Source: Chloroflexota bacterium (GTDB lineage: Bacteria > Chloroflexota > Dormibacteria > Aeolococcales > Aeolococcaceae). Taken from it: a stretch of 64,000 nucleotides of DNA. A program made the translations under genes and the position numbers. Shown in pieces: positions 63,846 to 64,000 of this stretch (position 1 is the first letter of the stretch; every line of letters begins with the position of its first letter). The stretch covers positions 124,001-188,000 of the forward strand of contig VBIQ01000005.1 of the NCBI GenBank assembly GCA_005880985.1, read 5' to 3'. The notes beneath the pieces are model-generated. The model searched no databases, was not told the origin of the DNA, and saw only the letters and a program-made list of their open reading frames with translations.

Positions 63846-64000
63846 GTGAGCACCACTCTCCAGGCGTCGCCGGTCCAGCGCCGCCCCTGGTGGGCGGGGG
63901 CCGCGGTGGTGGTGGCGGTACTCGCCATCGTCGCCGCGCTGGCGGTCGGGCTGCGCGGCCTGGGCGGTAATCCGGTCAGAGGAACCGATGCGGCCGGCGT
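63846..64000 (+). CDS. Membrane-anchored protein, N-terminal part only
   Basis: The frame starts GTG and is open to the window edge (51 codons). A short basic segment (VQRRPWW) is followed by a hydrophobic helix (AGAAVVVAVLAIVAALAVGL), then a small-residue linker. This is a signal anchor or signal peptide; the rest is outside the window. The start is chosen from a TACCGT box 7 nt upstream. Function cannot be told. Confidence 0.55.
   Translation, partial: MSTTLQASPVQRRPWWAGAAVVVAVLAIVAALAVGLRGLGGNPVRGTDAAG

Overview
This 64-kb window is high-GC bacterial chromosome, densely packed with short intergenic gaps. The gene mix suggests an uncultured Terrabacteria lineage, Dormibacterota-like or a relative of Chloroflexota/Actinobacteriota: an F420-type luciferase-like oxidoreductase, an MDMPI/SCP2 protein, a TgpA-DUF58-MoxR operon, GH15, a cupredoxin lipoprotein, ClpB, SelD and a zf-HC2/AMIN anti-sigma factor. 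This placement is inference. I see no 16S gene, insertion sequence, phage, CRISPR array or plasmid function. About 64 protein genes and two tRNAs (Arg-CCU, Glu-CUC) can be supported.

Layout. 0-9 kb: truncated GGDEF-EAL protein, CpaF-type ATPase, cyclopropane-fatty-acid-synthase-like enzyme, cupredoxin lipoprotein, acetate transporter, erythrin, MFS transporter, MDMPI/SCP2 protein, PRC-barrel protein. 9-15 kb: a minus-strand cluster of one CapA-like lipoprotein and three PaaK/CapK-like adenylate-forming proteins, two of them tandem paralogs. 15-20 kb: tRNA-Arg, a TPP-riboswitch-led thiC-queF operon, and an M50 protease with a TPR protein. 20-33 kb: clpB, F420-type oxidoreductase, D,D-carboxypeptidase behind a perfect 11-bp inverted repeat, ATP sulfurylase, GH15, orphan histidine kinase, a hairpin-rich gap, thiO, selD and a beta-lactamase-fold hydrolase sharing a palindromic promoter. 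33-45 kb: the moxR-DUF58-transglutaminase operon, an HTH protein, a large membrane protein, DUF3105 lipoprotein, coaE, CaiB/BaiF CoA transferase, DNA polymerase X without a PHP domain plus a partner of unknown function, galU. 45-54 kb: M23 peptidase, tRNA-Glu, divergent phoR and pstB-phoU-phoB, a 40-aa membrane peptide with two flavin oxidoreductases, FKBP lipoprotein, zinc-finger-like protein, LON-domain protein. 54-64 kb: surface protein, membrane proteins, SDR plus acyl-CoA ligase, lipoproteins, ECF-like sigma factor with its anti-sigma factor, nnrE, SAM hydrolase, and a gene running off the end.

Genes that work together: the pho block is a phosphate-sensing set lacking pstSCA here. moxR-DUF58-TgpA is a recognised gene set. 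The SAM hydrolase, nnrE, sigma and anti-sigma genes are consecutive on one strand. A recurrent feature is a TANNNT hexamer 6-9 nt upstream of the start codon of at least 16 genes, which predicts widespread leaderless transcription; I used this pattern to choose some starts.
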